Positions 1 to 7,558 of a DNA stretch of 64,000 bases are shown here, piece by piece (position 1 is the stretch's first letter; each line of letters starts with the position of its first letter). The notes beneath the pieces were generated by a model. The model searched no databases, was not told the origin of the DNA, and saw only the letters and a list, made by a program, of their open reading frames with translations. The DNA is from JAJDXO01 sp965213765 (GTDB lineage: Bacteria > Pseudomonadota > Alphaproteobacteria > Rhodospirillales > UBA2165): assembly GCA_965213765.1 (NCBI GenBank), contig OZ243926.1, positions 3,782,001 to 3,846,000 on the forward strand, written 5' to 3'. A program made the translations under genes and the position numbers.

Positions 1-104
1 ACACCCCGCGGGCGCTCGTAAGCGCGAACGGCCGGGAGGCGAGGCTTTCGTTCCGCTCATTGGAAACCACGGATGTCCAGAGGGAGATCGTCAATGAAAA
101 CTAG
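1..104 (+). CDS. C-terminal end of a conjugation protein, possibly DotH/IcmK (partial)
   Basis: The window opens inside a gene. The frame starting at base 3 stays open to a TAG at 102-104 and has the most protein-like composition; its fragment contains VSANGREARLSF. It would overlap the DotG start (94) by 11 bases. In IncI-type and Dot/Icm clusters the gene before DotG/TraO is usually DotH/TraN, an outer-membrane core component, so position supports that call. The frame starting at base 2 also ends here (TGA 95-97, overlapping the DotG ATG as ATGA), so the frame choice is not certain. Only about 33 residues are visible, too few for an independent family assignment. Confidence 0.4.
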   Translation, partial: TPRALVSANGREARLSFRSLETTDVQREIVNEN

Positions 105-1278
105 GACAATTATGAGAGCGGCGGCAATCCTCGGCGGCCCTCTTCTTGTATGTGCTCTGTTGGGCGCGTTCACGGGATCTGGCGCAACGCCATCGGCCTG
201 GGCCCAGGCGCCGGACAACCGGGGCGTCAAGCTGAACCCGGAGGACAGCGTTCCGCCGGCCTATCGCGACACGCTTGACGAACGCGACCGGCTGCGGCTC
301 GACGAGGCGCGCAGGCAAGGCGAATCCTTCGTGCCCGTGGTCCAGGGCCGGGGCCGCCAGCCGGAACGCAAGCCAACCGCCGGCGCGGAACCCGCCCGGG
401 CGGAAAACGAAACGCCGCTGTTGCCGGAGGCAACCGACGGTCCCGCGAAACCGAAGGCCGCCTACGAGGCCTACCTCCCGCGCCCGGAAGAGGGGGGCCG
501 GCAGGGCGGATCCGAAGACGGCATATCGGATCTGATGAACGTGCTGCTGCAGAACTGGAACAAACCGCCTGAGATCGTCCGTATCCGTTATCCGGCCGCC
601 AAACCCAAGAATGCCGCGCCCGATACTTCCGGCACGCGGGTTGCCGTGCCGCTAATCCCCCTGCCGCAGACGGGAGACGGCATCTATGCGCGCACGATTT
701 ATGCGGTCAATTCCGACTATCCGGGACCGGTGCTGATCGAACTGCTGGGCCCGCCACTCGCCGGCGCCGTGGCAACGGGCGCCTTCACCCTGGTGGGCGA
801 GCGCATGGTGCTGCGGCTCACCAGCCTGGAATACCGCGGCCGGCGCGCGGCGGCCGACGGCTGGGCGGTCGGTCTCGATTGCGCCTGTTACGGCATTGCC
901 GGCGAGACCGACCGCCACTTCTTCCAGCGCGTTTTGCTGCCCGCCGCGGTTCGTTTCGCGGAGGGTTTCCTGACGGCGATGGGCCGGCCCGCCGAGAGCG
1001 TCACGCTGGGGAGCGGCGACGTGCGCTACGAGCGGCGCCGGGGCTCGACGCGGGACGCCGTCCATAGCGGCCTCGGGACGGCGGCGCGCGCGGCCGGCGA
1101 CATCCTGCTGGAAAACGCGCCCACCCGCCCGACGGTGCGCATTCCCCGCGATACGGAACTCATCGTCATGTTCGCATCCTCGCACGCGACGGCGCCGGAA
1201 AACGGGCCGGACAGACCGAACGTAGGCGCCGGCGGGACGGCGCCGGACAGGCTGAACGTGGGGGCCGGCGATGGCTGA
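94..1278 (+). CDS. dotG: DotG/IcmE-type (VirB10-like) type IVB secretion protein
   Basis: Core-complex protein of a type IVB conjugation machine, expected to span from inner membrane to outer membrane. The 394-residue product has an N-terminal hydrophobic segment (about residues 8-35, ending in AWAQA), a low-complexity Pro/Glu/Gly linker and, from about residue 180, a VirB10/DotG-like beta domain. The pattern 'AVNSDYPGPVLIELLGPPLAGA' seen here is typical of that domain, followed by GERMVLRL and a long C-terminal helix region. The start at 94 is preferred over the ATG at 73 because AGGGAG (81-86) sits seven bases upstream. It is shorter than Legionella DotG because the long repeat region is missing, as in plasmid TraO. 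The gene overlaps the next by eight bases. Confidence 0.75.
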   Translation: MKTRTIMRAAAILGGPLLVCALLGAFTGSGATPSAWAQAPDNRGVKLNPEDSVPPAYRDTLDERDRLRLDEARRQGESFVPVVQGRGRQPERKPTAGAEPARAENETPLLPEATDGPAKPKAAYEAYLPRPEEGGRQGGSEDGISDLMNVLLQNWNKPPEIVRIRYPAAKPKNAAPDTSGTRVAVPLIPLPQTGDGIYARTIYAVNSDYPGPVLIELLGPPLAGAVATGAFTLVGERMVLRLTSLEYRGRRAAADGWAVGLDCACYGIAGETDRHFFQRVLLPAAVRFAEGFLTAMGRPAESVTLGSGDVRYERRRGSTRDAVHSGLGTAARAAGDILLENAPTRPTVRIPRDTELIVMFASSHATAPENGPDRPNVGAGGTAPDRLNVGAGDG

Positions 1279-1810
1279 AGAGAACGATCTCGGCCGGGCA
1301 TTGATCTCGCTGGTTCGCGACCTCGAACCCGGCCTGCTGCTGCTCGTCTCGGCGCTTTGCTACGTCCTGGCGCTGTTCGCCTTCGCGCAAGGGCTGCTGC
1401 GGCTGCTGAAAACCTCCGAAGACAAGTTTCATGCGCCCTCCGGCGGCGGCACGGCCTTGAGCTTCCTGATCTGCATCGTCATGGCGGCCTTGCCGTCTTG
1501 GCTCTCGGCGGCGGGCGAAAGCCTGTTCGGGTCCGGAATACGGCCTGCGGCGGCGAGCCTCGGTTACGGCGCGCGGGGCGCCGATTACGACGCATTGCTG
1601 GTGGCCGTCTTCACCATCGTCGGCCTGGTCGGACTGTTCGCCTTCATCCGGGGCGCCTTCTGCTTACGCGCCGCCGCCGACGCCAAAACAGGCGCCAGCG
1701 GAACCAAGGCCTTCGCCCACATGGCCGGCGGCATCGCCGCCTGGCACATCGTAACGGTGATCGAGGCGGTGCAGACCAGCCTCGGCATCTCTGTCCTGAA
1801 CATCCGATGA
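1271..1810 (+). CDS. DotE/IcmC-like inner-membrane protein of the type IVB system
   Basis: This 179-residue protein has about four membrane segments (roughly residues 20-45, 62-82, 108-130 and 150-170) and a C-terminus (KAFAHMAGGIAAWHI, then VIEAVQTSLGI) that resembles the IcmC/DotE and TraP/TraQ group. The family forms small inner-membrane parts of Dot/Icm machines; its exact role is unknown. It sits between DotG and an IcmD-like gene, and overlaps the first by eight bases. No strong ribosome-binding site is visible, so translation may depend on coupling to the dotG stop. The position-specific name (DotE versus a related small membrane protein) is inferred. Confidence 0.6.
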   Translation: MAEENDLGRALISLVRDLEPGLLLLVSALCYVLALFAFAQGLLRLLKTSEDKFHAPSGGGTALSFLICIVMAALPSWLSAAGESLFGSGIRPAAASLGYGARGADYDALLVAVFTIVGLVGLFAFIRGAFCLRAAADAKTGASGTKAFAHMAGGIAAWHIVTVIEAVQTSLGISVLNIR

Positions 1811-1839
1811 AAGGAAAACCGATGAAAGGAAAACCGATG
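1807..1839 (+). repeat. Tandem duplication of ribosome-binding site and start codon
   Basis: The 15-base unit ATGAAAGGAAAACCG occurs twice (1807-1821 and 1822-1836) and is followed by a third ATG at 1837. Each unit supplies an AAAGGA about six bases before the next ATG. The first ATG overlaps the stop of the preceding gene as ATGA. Three in-frame starts are therefore available, giving products with N-termini MKGKPMKGKPMN, MKGKPMN or MN. Confidence 0.8.
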
Positions 1840-2247
1840 AACCTTGCAAACCCCTTGAAACGGCATTTCCGCGCAGGGCCCGCGCGCCTGTTTGCCGCCG
1901 TGATCTCCGCCCTCGCATGGGTGGTGGCGGTGGCGGCGGCGGGAGCGGCAGGACCTGCCCTGGCGGTCTCGCTCGGCGACATGGCGAAGGAGGCCGCGGA
2001 CGATCTGGAATCGGTGCCGGCCCTGCTGGCGGTCGCCTTCTACATCATCGGCGCCGCCATCGTCGGTTTCGGGCTGCTCAAACTGAAACGCCATGTGGAC
2101 CACCCGCAGCAGACAACCATCGGCAGCGGCCTGATCGCCATCCTGATCGGGGTCTCGCTGATCGCCGCCCCGGCGGTGATCAATGCGCTCGGCGACACCT
2201 TCGGGCTGAGCGGCGGCAGCCACACCGTGATCAAGCCCCGGCTCTAG
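1837..2247 (+). CDS. DotP/IcmD-like small membrane protein
   Basis: The 136-residue product has an N-terminal signal-like hydrophobic stretch (about residues 14-43) and two further membrane segments (VPALLAVAFYIIGAAIVGFG, then a stretch around IAILIGVSLIAAPAVI) separated by the LKLKRHVDHPQQT loop. Length, topology and the loop match IcmD/DotP, which is about 130 residues. The start at 1837 is chosen because the first two ATGs come from a 15-base duplication and the third has AAAGGA six bases upstream. The gene follows an IcmC-like gene and precedes the DotO ATPase, the usual Dot/Icm order. IcmD is an inner-membrane component of unresolved function. Confidence 0.6.
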   Translation: MNLANPLKRHFRAGPARLFAAVISALAWVVAVAAAGAAGPALAVSLGDMAKEAADDLESVPALLAVAFYIIGAAIVGFGLLKLKRHVDHPQQTTIGSGLIAILIGVSLIAAPAVINALGDTFGLSGGSHTVIKPRL

Positions 2248-2260
2248 GAAGGCTCAGGCG

Positions 2261-5200
2261 ATGTCCTTCCCCCTGCAATTTTCAATGTACGGCGCGATCG
2301 AGGATGCGCTGCGGCTGAGCTGGGCGGTCCGCAAAAAGCCGGTGGAGAGTTTCCTGATGCCGGCGGCGGCGTTCCCGCTCTCCGGCGGGGCCGGCGTGCT
2401 GGCCTGCCGCGACGGCTCGCTGGTCTCGCTGTTCCGCCTCGACGGGGCGCGATCGATGATGGGCGCCCGGGAACTCGAGGGCTTCGTCGAGCTTGGCGCA
2501 CGCCGCCTCAACAGCGTCCTCTCCGGTCCCGGCCATGCGCTGCACGCAATGTTCGAGCGCGCCCCGGACGAAGCGGCGCGTCTGGTCGCGGAGACGGGCG
2601 CCGAAACGCTCGGGCAATGCGAACGGCTCGGGCTCGCGCTGGGCGACGTGATTACCGAGCGCGGCCGTCGCCTCGCGCCGCTGATGGCCGCCGAGAGTTT
2701 CGTCGTCGCCGCCTGGACCCGCCCCTCGGTGTTGGCCCCGGACCAGGCAAAACGCGATCGCAAACGGCTCCGAAGGCGGCTCCGCGACTGGCTGCCCGAA
2801 GCGGGCGAATCCCAATGTCCGTTCTTGGCGCCGGACGGGCTTCTGCCCCGTCACGAGGCGTATCTGGACACCCTCGCGGCCTTGTTCGACGAGACTGGAA
2901 TCATGGCGGTGGCGCTTGGCCCCGACGCCGCATGCGCGGACTTGCGCCGGTCTCTGAACGGCTCGAATACGACCGCACCGGATTGGCGCCCCGTGACGGT
3001 TGCCAACGACGCGCCCGCGAGGCTGACCGCGCCCGCCGAACAGGGCGCGTTTCCCCCGCCGCTCGCGCCGCAATTGCTGATCCGCGATCCCGAACGGATC
3101 GGCGGCGGAATCCGCATCGGCGAGCGGCTCTACGGCGCGCTCGACATGGCGCTCGGTCCGCGCCGGACGCGCCCGTTCTCCGAACTGATGGAACGGCTTG
3201 CGGTTGCGGGCCTGCCCTGCCGCGTCTCGGTGCTGATCGAGGGCGGCGGCCTTGCCGGCCTGGATGCCGCCATGACGAACGTCGCGGCGGCGTTCCTGGC
3301 GTTCTCGTCGGACGACAGCCTGGCAGTGCGCAACGCCATGCGCGAGGTAACCGCGCTCGGCGCCGACGCCCATGCGATCGTCCGTCTCCGCCTCGGCCTG
3401 CTGACCTGGGTGACGCCGGAAGAGGGCGGGGACGCGCTGCGGCGCCGTATGAGCCGCCTGCAACAGCTTGCCGAGGGCTGGGGCGAGACGGTGTTCACGC
3501 CTTTGGTCGGCGATCCCCTGGAAAGCCTCGCGGCCTCGGTGCCGGGGTTTTGTTGCGGCGCCACCGCCGAGCCCGCGATCGCGCCGTTGACCGAGGCGCT
3601 GCGTCTATTGCCCGCGGGCAGGCCAGCGCCCCTGTCCAACGGCAATGCGGGGCATCTGTTCCGCTCCATCGACGGCAAGCCCCTGCCGTTCGCTTGGGAG
3701 GACGGCGAGGATTACGGCTTTGAACTGATCTACGGCGTGCCCGGGCGGGGCAAGTCGGTGCTGATGAACAGCCTCGGCCTCGCCTTCTGCCTGCAGGGCG
3801 GCCAGGCCCGGCTGCCGTTATCCGCGACCATCGATATCGGGCCTTCATCGGCCGGGTTGATCTCGCTGATCCGCGAGGCCCTGCCGCCGGAGAACCGCCA
3901 CGAGGCCGGCTGGTTCGCGCTCCGGATGACGGCGGAGCATGCGATCAACCCGTGCGACACCCAGCTCGGCTGTCGCGCGCCGCTGCCCGCCGAGCGCGCA
4001 TTCCTGGTCAACCTGCTGGGTTTGATGATGACCCCGGCCGGCGCCGAAGGCGTCCCCGACGGCATGCGCGAGCTGATCGGCCCGGCCATCACCGCGGTCT
4101 ATGCGCTGCGTTCGGACAAGATCGCCGGCGCCGAGCCGCATGCCTACACGGCGGGACGCGACGGCCCGGTCGACGCGGCGCTGGCCGCCGCCGGGATCGA
4201 TCCGCCGCGGGCCCCGCTCTGGTGGGAAATCGTCGATCTGCTGTTCGAGGCCGGCGACCACGCGGCGGCCGCGCGGGCGCAGCTCTACGCCGTGCCGGTG
4301 CTGGGCGATCTGCTGGCGGCGGTGCGCGAGCCCGCCGTCCAGGGGCTCATCGGCGATACTGCCTACGGCGCCGGCGGCGAAACCGTGACCCAGGCCTTCA
4401 TCCGCATCCTGACCGCGCTCTCGGGCGACTGGCCGATCATGTTCGCGCCCACCGCCTTCGATATCGGCCATGTGCGTGTTGCCGCCATCGATCTGGCCGA
4501 TGTGGCGCCGCAGGGCTCGCCCGAGGCGGGGCGCCAGACCGCCGCCTTCTACCTGCTGGCCCGCCATGCGCTGACCCGCCACTGGTGGATCGGCGAGGAC
4601 TCGCTCCCGGATATCCCCGAGCCCTACCGGGCCTGGCACGCGGCGCGCCTCCGCGATATCCGGGAGGCGCCCAAGCGGCTCGCCTTCGACGAGTTCCACC
4701 GGACGGCGGGCGCGCCCGCGGTGCGCGCCCAGGTCGAGCGCGACGTGCGCGAAGCCCGCAAACTCAGGGTGCGTCTTTCCCTGGCCTCGCAGCGGCTGGA
4801 GGATTTCGGGGGCGCGCTGACCGAGCTTGCCAACCGGTACTGGATTCTCGGCGCGGGCGGCAAGGCCCGCGAGATCGAGGCGCTGTCCGGCATATTCGCC
4901 CTGAGCGAGACCCTCCAGGACGCCATCCGCCACCGCCTGGCGGGACCCGGCAGGGACGGCGCGCCGGCGCTGCTGATCGCAAACGATGCGCGCGGGCGTT
5001 TCGAGCAACTTATCGTCAACACGCCGGGACCGGCCGAGCTGTGGGCGCTCACCACCAGCCCCGCCGATGTGGCGCTGCGGTCGCGCCTTCAGGCGCGGCT
5101 GGCCCCGGCCCGGGCGCGGGCCGTCCTGGCCCGGACCTTTCCCTCAGGCACGGCGCGCGCCCGCATTGATGCCGAGCTTGGCCGTCTCGCGGCGGCGGGG

Positions 5201-5371
5201 ATCCCAGCCGGCGCCACCGAGGAAGACGTGCTCGACAGCCTCGCGGCGGAGCTCGCGGCGGCAGCCGGAACCACCCCATCCGCCTTCAACCCGGCCGGTA
5301 ATGATCCGGCCCGGGCGGATTTAACCGGCCGGTCCGTACCGGCCGATCAACCAACCGAAACGGAGGAATAA
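2261..5371 (+). CDS. dotO: DotO/IcmB-type ATPase (VirB4/TraU-like)
   Basis: Cytoplasmic ATPase expected to energise assembly and substrate transfer in the type IVB machine. The 1036-residue length matches IcmB/DotO (about 1000). Walker A is GVPGRGKS at residues 492-499, and a Walker-B-like LAFDEFHRT lies around residue 807. The arginine-containing region RVRLSLASQRLEDFGGALTE near residue 845 is typical of VirB4-class ATPases. Upstream of Walker A there is a long N-terminal domain without motifs, also usual. It begins 13 bases after the IcmD-like gene and ends three bases before an ssb gene, so it is part of the same operon. Confidence 0.8.
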   Translation: MSFPLQFSMYGAIEDALRLSWAVRKKPVESFLMPAAAFPLSGGAGVLACRDGSLVSLFRLDGARSMMGARELEGFVELGARRLNSVLSGPGHALHAMFERAPDEAARLVAETGAETLGQCERLGLALGDVITERGRRLAPLMAAESFVVAAWTRPSVLAPDQAKRDRKRLRRRLRDWLPEAGESQCPFLAPDGLLPRHEAYLDTLAALFDETGIMAVALGPDAACADLRRSLNGSNTTAPDWRPVTVANDAPARLTAPAEQGAFPPPLAPQLLIRDPERIGGGIRIGERLYGALDMALGPRRTRPFSELMERLAVAGLPCRVSVLIEGGGLAGLDAAMTNVAAAFLAFSSDDSLAVRNAMREVTALGADAHAIVRLRLGLLTWVTPEEGGDALRRRMSRLQQLAEGWGETVFTPLVGDPLESLAASVPGFCCGATAEPAIAPLTEALRLLPAGRPAPLSNGNAGHLFRSIDGKPLPFAWEDGEDYGFELIYGVPGRGKSVLMNSLGLAFCLQGGQARLPLSATIDIGPSSAGLISLIREALPPENRHEAGWFALRMTAEHAINPCDTQLGCRAPLPAERAFLVNLLGLMMTPAGAEGVPDGMRELIGPAITAVYALRSDKIAGAEPHAYTAGRDGPVDAALAAAGIDPPRAPLWWEIVDLLFEAGDHAAAARAQLYAVPVLGDLLAAVREPAVQGLIGDTAYGAGGETVTQAFIRILTALSGDWPIMFAPTAFDIGHVRVAAIDLADVAPQGSPEAGRQTAAFYLLARHALTRHWWIGEDSLPDIPEPYRAWHAARLRDIREAPKRLAFDEFHRTAGAPAVRAQVERDVREARKLRVRLSLASQRLEDFGGALTELANRYWILGAGGKAREIEALSGIFALSETLQDAIRHRLAGPGRDGAPALLIANDARGRFEQLIVNTPGPAELWALTTSPADVALRSRLQARLAPARARAVLARTFPSGTARARIDAELGRLAAAGIPAGATEEDVLDSLAAELAAAAGTTPSAFNPAGNDPARADLTGRSVPADQPTETEE

Positions 5372-5374
5372 ACC

Positions 5375-5857
5375 ATGTTAAACATGAACCGGGTAACGTT
5401 GCTGGGCCATGCGGGGCGCGACCCCGAAATCCGCACAATAAAGGGGAGCGAAAAAACCGCCGCCTTCAGTCTGGCCACCACGGACAGGTGGCGGCGCAGG
5501 GAAGGCGGGACGGGCGAAAGCACGGAGTGGCACCGGATCGTTGTGTTCGGCGCCGCCGTCGAGGCGGTCGAAAAGCTGGTCCGCAAGGGTTCCGCGCTCC
5601 TGATCGAAGGGCGCATCGCCACGCGCGAATACCAGGACAAGGAGGGCGACAACCGCCGGGTTACGGAAATCGTCGTCGCGGGGCCGCAAGGCCAGGTGAA
5701 CGTGCTGTCGCCGCGCCGGGAAGACCGCCCGGCGGAAGACAATGTCCATGCGGCTGAAACCGGCGATCCCGGCGGGACGACCGATGCGCCGGTACAAACC
5801 GGGGAGGCCGATGGCGCGGGCCCGGACGATCCCTCCGGGACCGGGGGACAGGGATGA
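5375..5857 (+). CDS. ssb: Single-stranded DNA-binding protein (element copy 1)
   Basis: Binds ssDNA, probably coating the transferred strand in the recipient or displaced DNA in the donor. The 160-residue product has the SSB OB-fold: MNRVTLLGHAGRDPEIR at the start, AAFSLATTDRW, EWHRIVVFG, and ALLIEGRIATREYQDKEG. The Pro/Gly-rich tail begins near residue 115 but lacks the usual acidic -DDDIPF tip; it ends DDPSGTGGQG. That suggests it may not recruit the host proteins that bind the canonical tip. GGAGG lies eight bases before the ATG. It is embedded between secretion genes, unlike the second ssb at 29986-30438. Confidence 0.85.
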   Translation: MLNMNRVTLLGHAGRDPEIRTIKGSEKTAAFSLATTDRWRRREGGTGESTEWHRIVVFGAAVEAVEKLVRKGSALLIEGRIATREYQDKEGDNRRVTEIVVAGPQGQVNVLSPRREDRPAEDNVHAAETGDPGGTTDAPVQTGEADGAGPDDPSGTGGQG

Positions 5858-6393
5858 ACGGGCGCACCGCGTCTGCGTTCGCGGCACTGGCGCTTCTGGC
5901 GCCGGTGCTCGCCCCCGTTCCCGGAATCCCGCCGGTCTTGGCCCAGTCCCGGGCCCAGGCCCAGGCCCCGGCGCCCGCCGCGCTTGAAGCGGGGTGCGAT
6001 CCCGGGATCCGCGAGGCGCTGGCGGCGAGCGCCGCGCGGGGGGTCGAGCAGGATCTGGTCGTTATCCGCAATCCCGATCAGGGCATCCGCGATCCGGACT
6101 CCATCCTCGACTTCTCCTGCCTGGAGGATTTGTTCAACTACCGGGCCTTCAACGTGCTGTTCGATCCCGGCCGCGCGCTCGAGGAAATCCTCGGTCTGGC
6201 GCAGCGCCGGGTCTGCGAGATCGCTAGGAACGCCTACCGCGACTATGTCGGGCGCGCGCTCGACGCCTCGGTCTACACCTCACGGTTGCCCCGGCTGCCG
6301 GGACTCGACGTCGATATCCGGAACGGCAACATCCTGAAGGACGGCGGGGTCAAGACCGAACGCTTCCGCGGTTTCCTGGGAGGCGGACAATGA
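5854..6393 (+). CDS. Exported conjugation-cluster protein of unknown function
   Basis: The 179-residue product begins with a clear signal peptide (hydrophobic stretch at about residues 6-30, ending VLAQS). The mature part contains three cysteines (GCDPGIREAL, FSCLEDL, RRVCEIARNAYRDYVGRAL) and is predicted helical. I do not recognise a family. It overlaps the upstream ssb stop and the downstream start by four bases each (ATGA), so it is translated as part of the conjugation operon. A periplasmic or surface role in the secretion channel or mating contact is an inference from position and signal peptide only. Confidence 0.6.
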   Translation: MNGRTASAFAALALLAPVLAPVPGIPPVLAQSRAQAQAPAPAALEAGCDPGIREALAASAARGVEQDLVVIRNPDQGIRDPDSILDFSCLEDLFNYRAFNVLFDPGRALEEILGLAQRRVCEIARNAYRDYVGRALDASVYTSRLPRLPGLDVDIRNGNILKDGGVKTERFRGFLGGGQ

Positions 6394-7553
6394 GTGCCCC
6401 CGTTGGTCGCCGCACGATCTTCCATGCCGCAATTCTTACCACGGCGTTGGCCGCTGCGCTGACCACAACATTGGCGGTTCCGCCGGCGCACGCCCATTCG
6501 CCGTGCGATCCGACCGACAACGACCGGGCCGAGGCAAGCCGCGTGCTCGCCGGTCTCACCCGCGAGATCGACGTCATGGAAGCCAACATCGTCGAAGCGC
6601 TCAAGCTTCAGACGGGCCAGCTTTCGGGCTATGCGGCGCAAAGCGCCAAGGCGGTGACCGGCGCGCTTGACGCCCAGACCAAGCTCCAGGCGCAGATCGC
6701 CCGCGAGGTCGAGGAAACCAGGGCCATGCGCGCCCGCCGGCCGACGGATAGCGGCTGCGCGGCCATCACCGGGCTCGCCGGGCTGGCCGCGACGCGGCAG
6801 GCGGCGGAAAGCGCCTATGGGCGTGCCGCGGACGCGGAGACGGGGCGTATAGCCGGCGATCGCGCCGCCGTGTCCGATGCCGGCGCCGCCGCGGGCAACG
6901 CGGCCCGCTTCGAGAGCCTGACCAGTACCTATTGCAACGCATTGCGGGCCGGGGAGGATGCCGCGCTCTGCCGGGGGGTTGACGCGCTCCACGCCGCCGA
7001 TCTCAAGGCCGGCAGCCTGCTCGACCGGCGCACCTTCGCGAACGAGGCGGAATTGCTGACGGCGGTCGAGCTGTCGCGCAATCTCGCCGCCCCGGTGGTG
7101 CATGATCCGCCGGCGCTGGCCTCCGCCGAGACCGACCAGGAGCGCCGCCGCATCCTGCTTGCCCGCTCCGCCGACGCCCGCGCCGCGCTCGCGGGTGATT
7201 ACTTCGCCCATGCCCGCGCGTTGCGCGCACCGGGCGCTTCGCTTGGGGCCTGGGCCGCCCTGGCGGCGCCGGGACGCGATGCGGCGACGCCGGTCAGCCG
7301 CTACGAGCTTCTGGAGCTGCTGGCCAGCAGCCGGTTCGAAAACCCCGGCTGGTTCGTCGATCTGCAGGCGATGAGCCGGGAGAACCTGCTGCGCGAGCTG
7401 GTCACCCTGCAGGCGGTTTCGCTGATGCTCGACTGGCGCCGCTACCGGCTCGATGAACGCCGGGGCGCCATCGACGCCACCGGGTTGGCGTTGGCCACGG
7501 AACGCATGCGCCTTCTGCCCGGCCTCGCCAACCCGGCCGCCGGGGCGAACTGA
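6390..7553 (+). CDS. Exported, helix-rich protein upstream of DotA
   Basis: The 387-residue product has a signal peptide (about residues 8-36, ending AHAHS) followed by Ala/Glu/Arg-rich helical segments likely to form coiled coils (for example residues 45-110). Cysteines occur at about residues 39, 123, 182 and 194. It ends near a helical stretch LLRELVTLQAVSLMLDWRRYRLDERR. Similar exported proteins often lie next to DotA/TraY in conjugative elements, with roles in channel assembly, but I cannot name a family. It overlaps its upstream neighbour by four bases and ends five bases before dotA. Confidence 0.6.
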   Translation: MSAPVGRRTIFHAAILTTALAAALTTTLAVPPAHAHSPCDPTDNDRAEASRVLAGLTREIDVMEANIVEALKLQTGQLSGYAAQSAKAVTGALDAQTKLQAQIAREVEETRAMRARRPTDSGCAAITGLAGLAATRQAAESAYGRAADAETGRIAGDRAAVSDAGAAAGNAARFESLTSTYCNALRAGEDAALCRGVDALHAADLKAGSLLDRRTFANEAELLTAVELSRNLAAPVVHDPPALASAETDQERRRILLARSADARAALAGDYFAHARALRAPGASLGAWAALAAPGRDAATPVSRYELLELLASSRFENPGWFVDLQAMSRENLLRELVTLQAVSLMLDWRRYRLDERRGAIDATGLALATERMRLLPGLANPAAGAN

Positions 7554-7558
7554 CCGGT

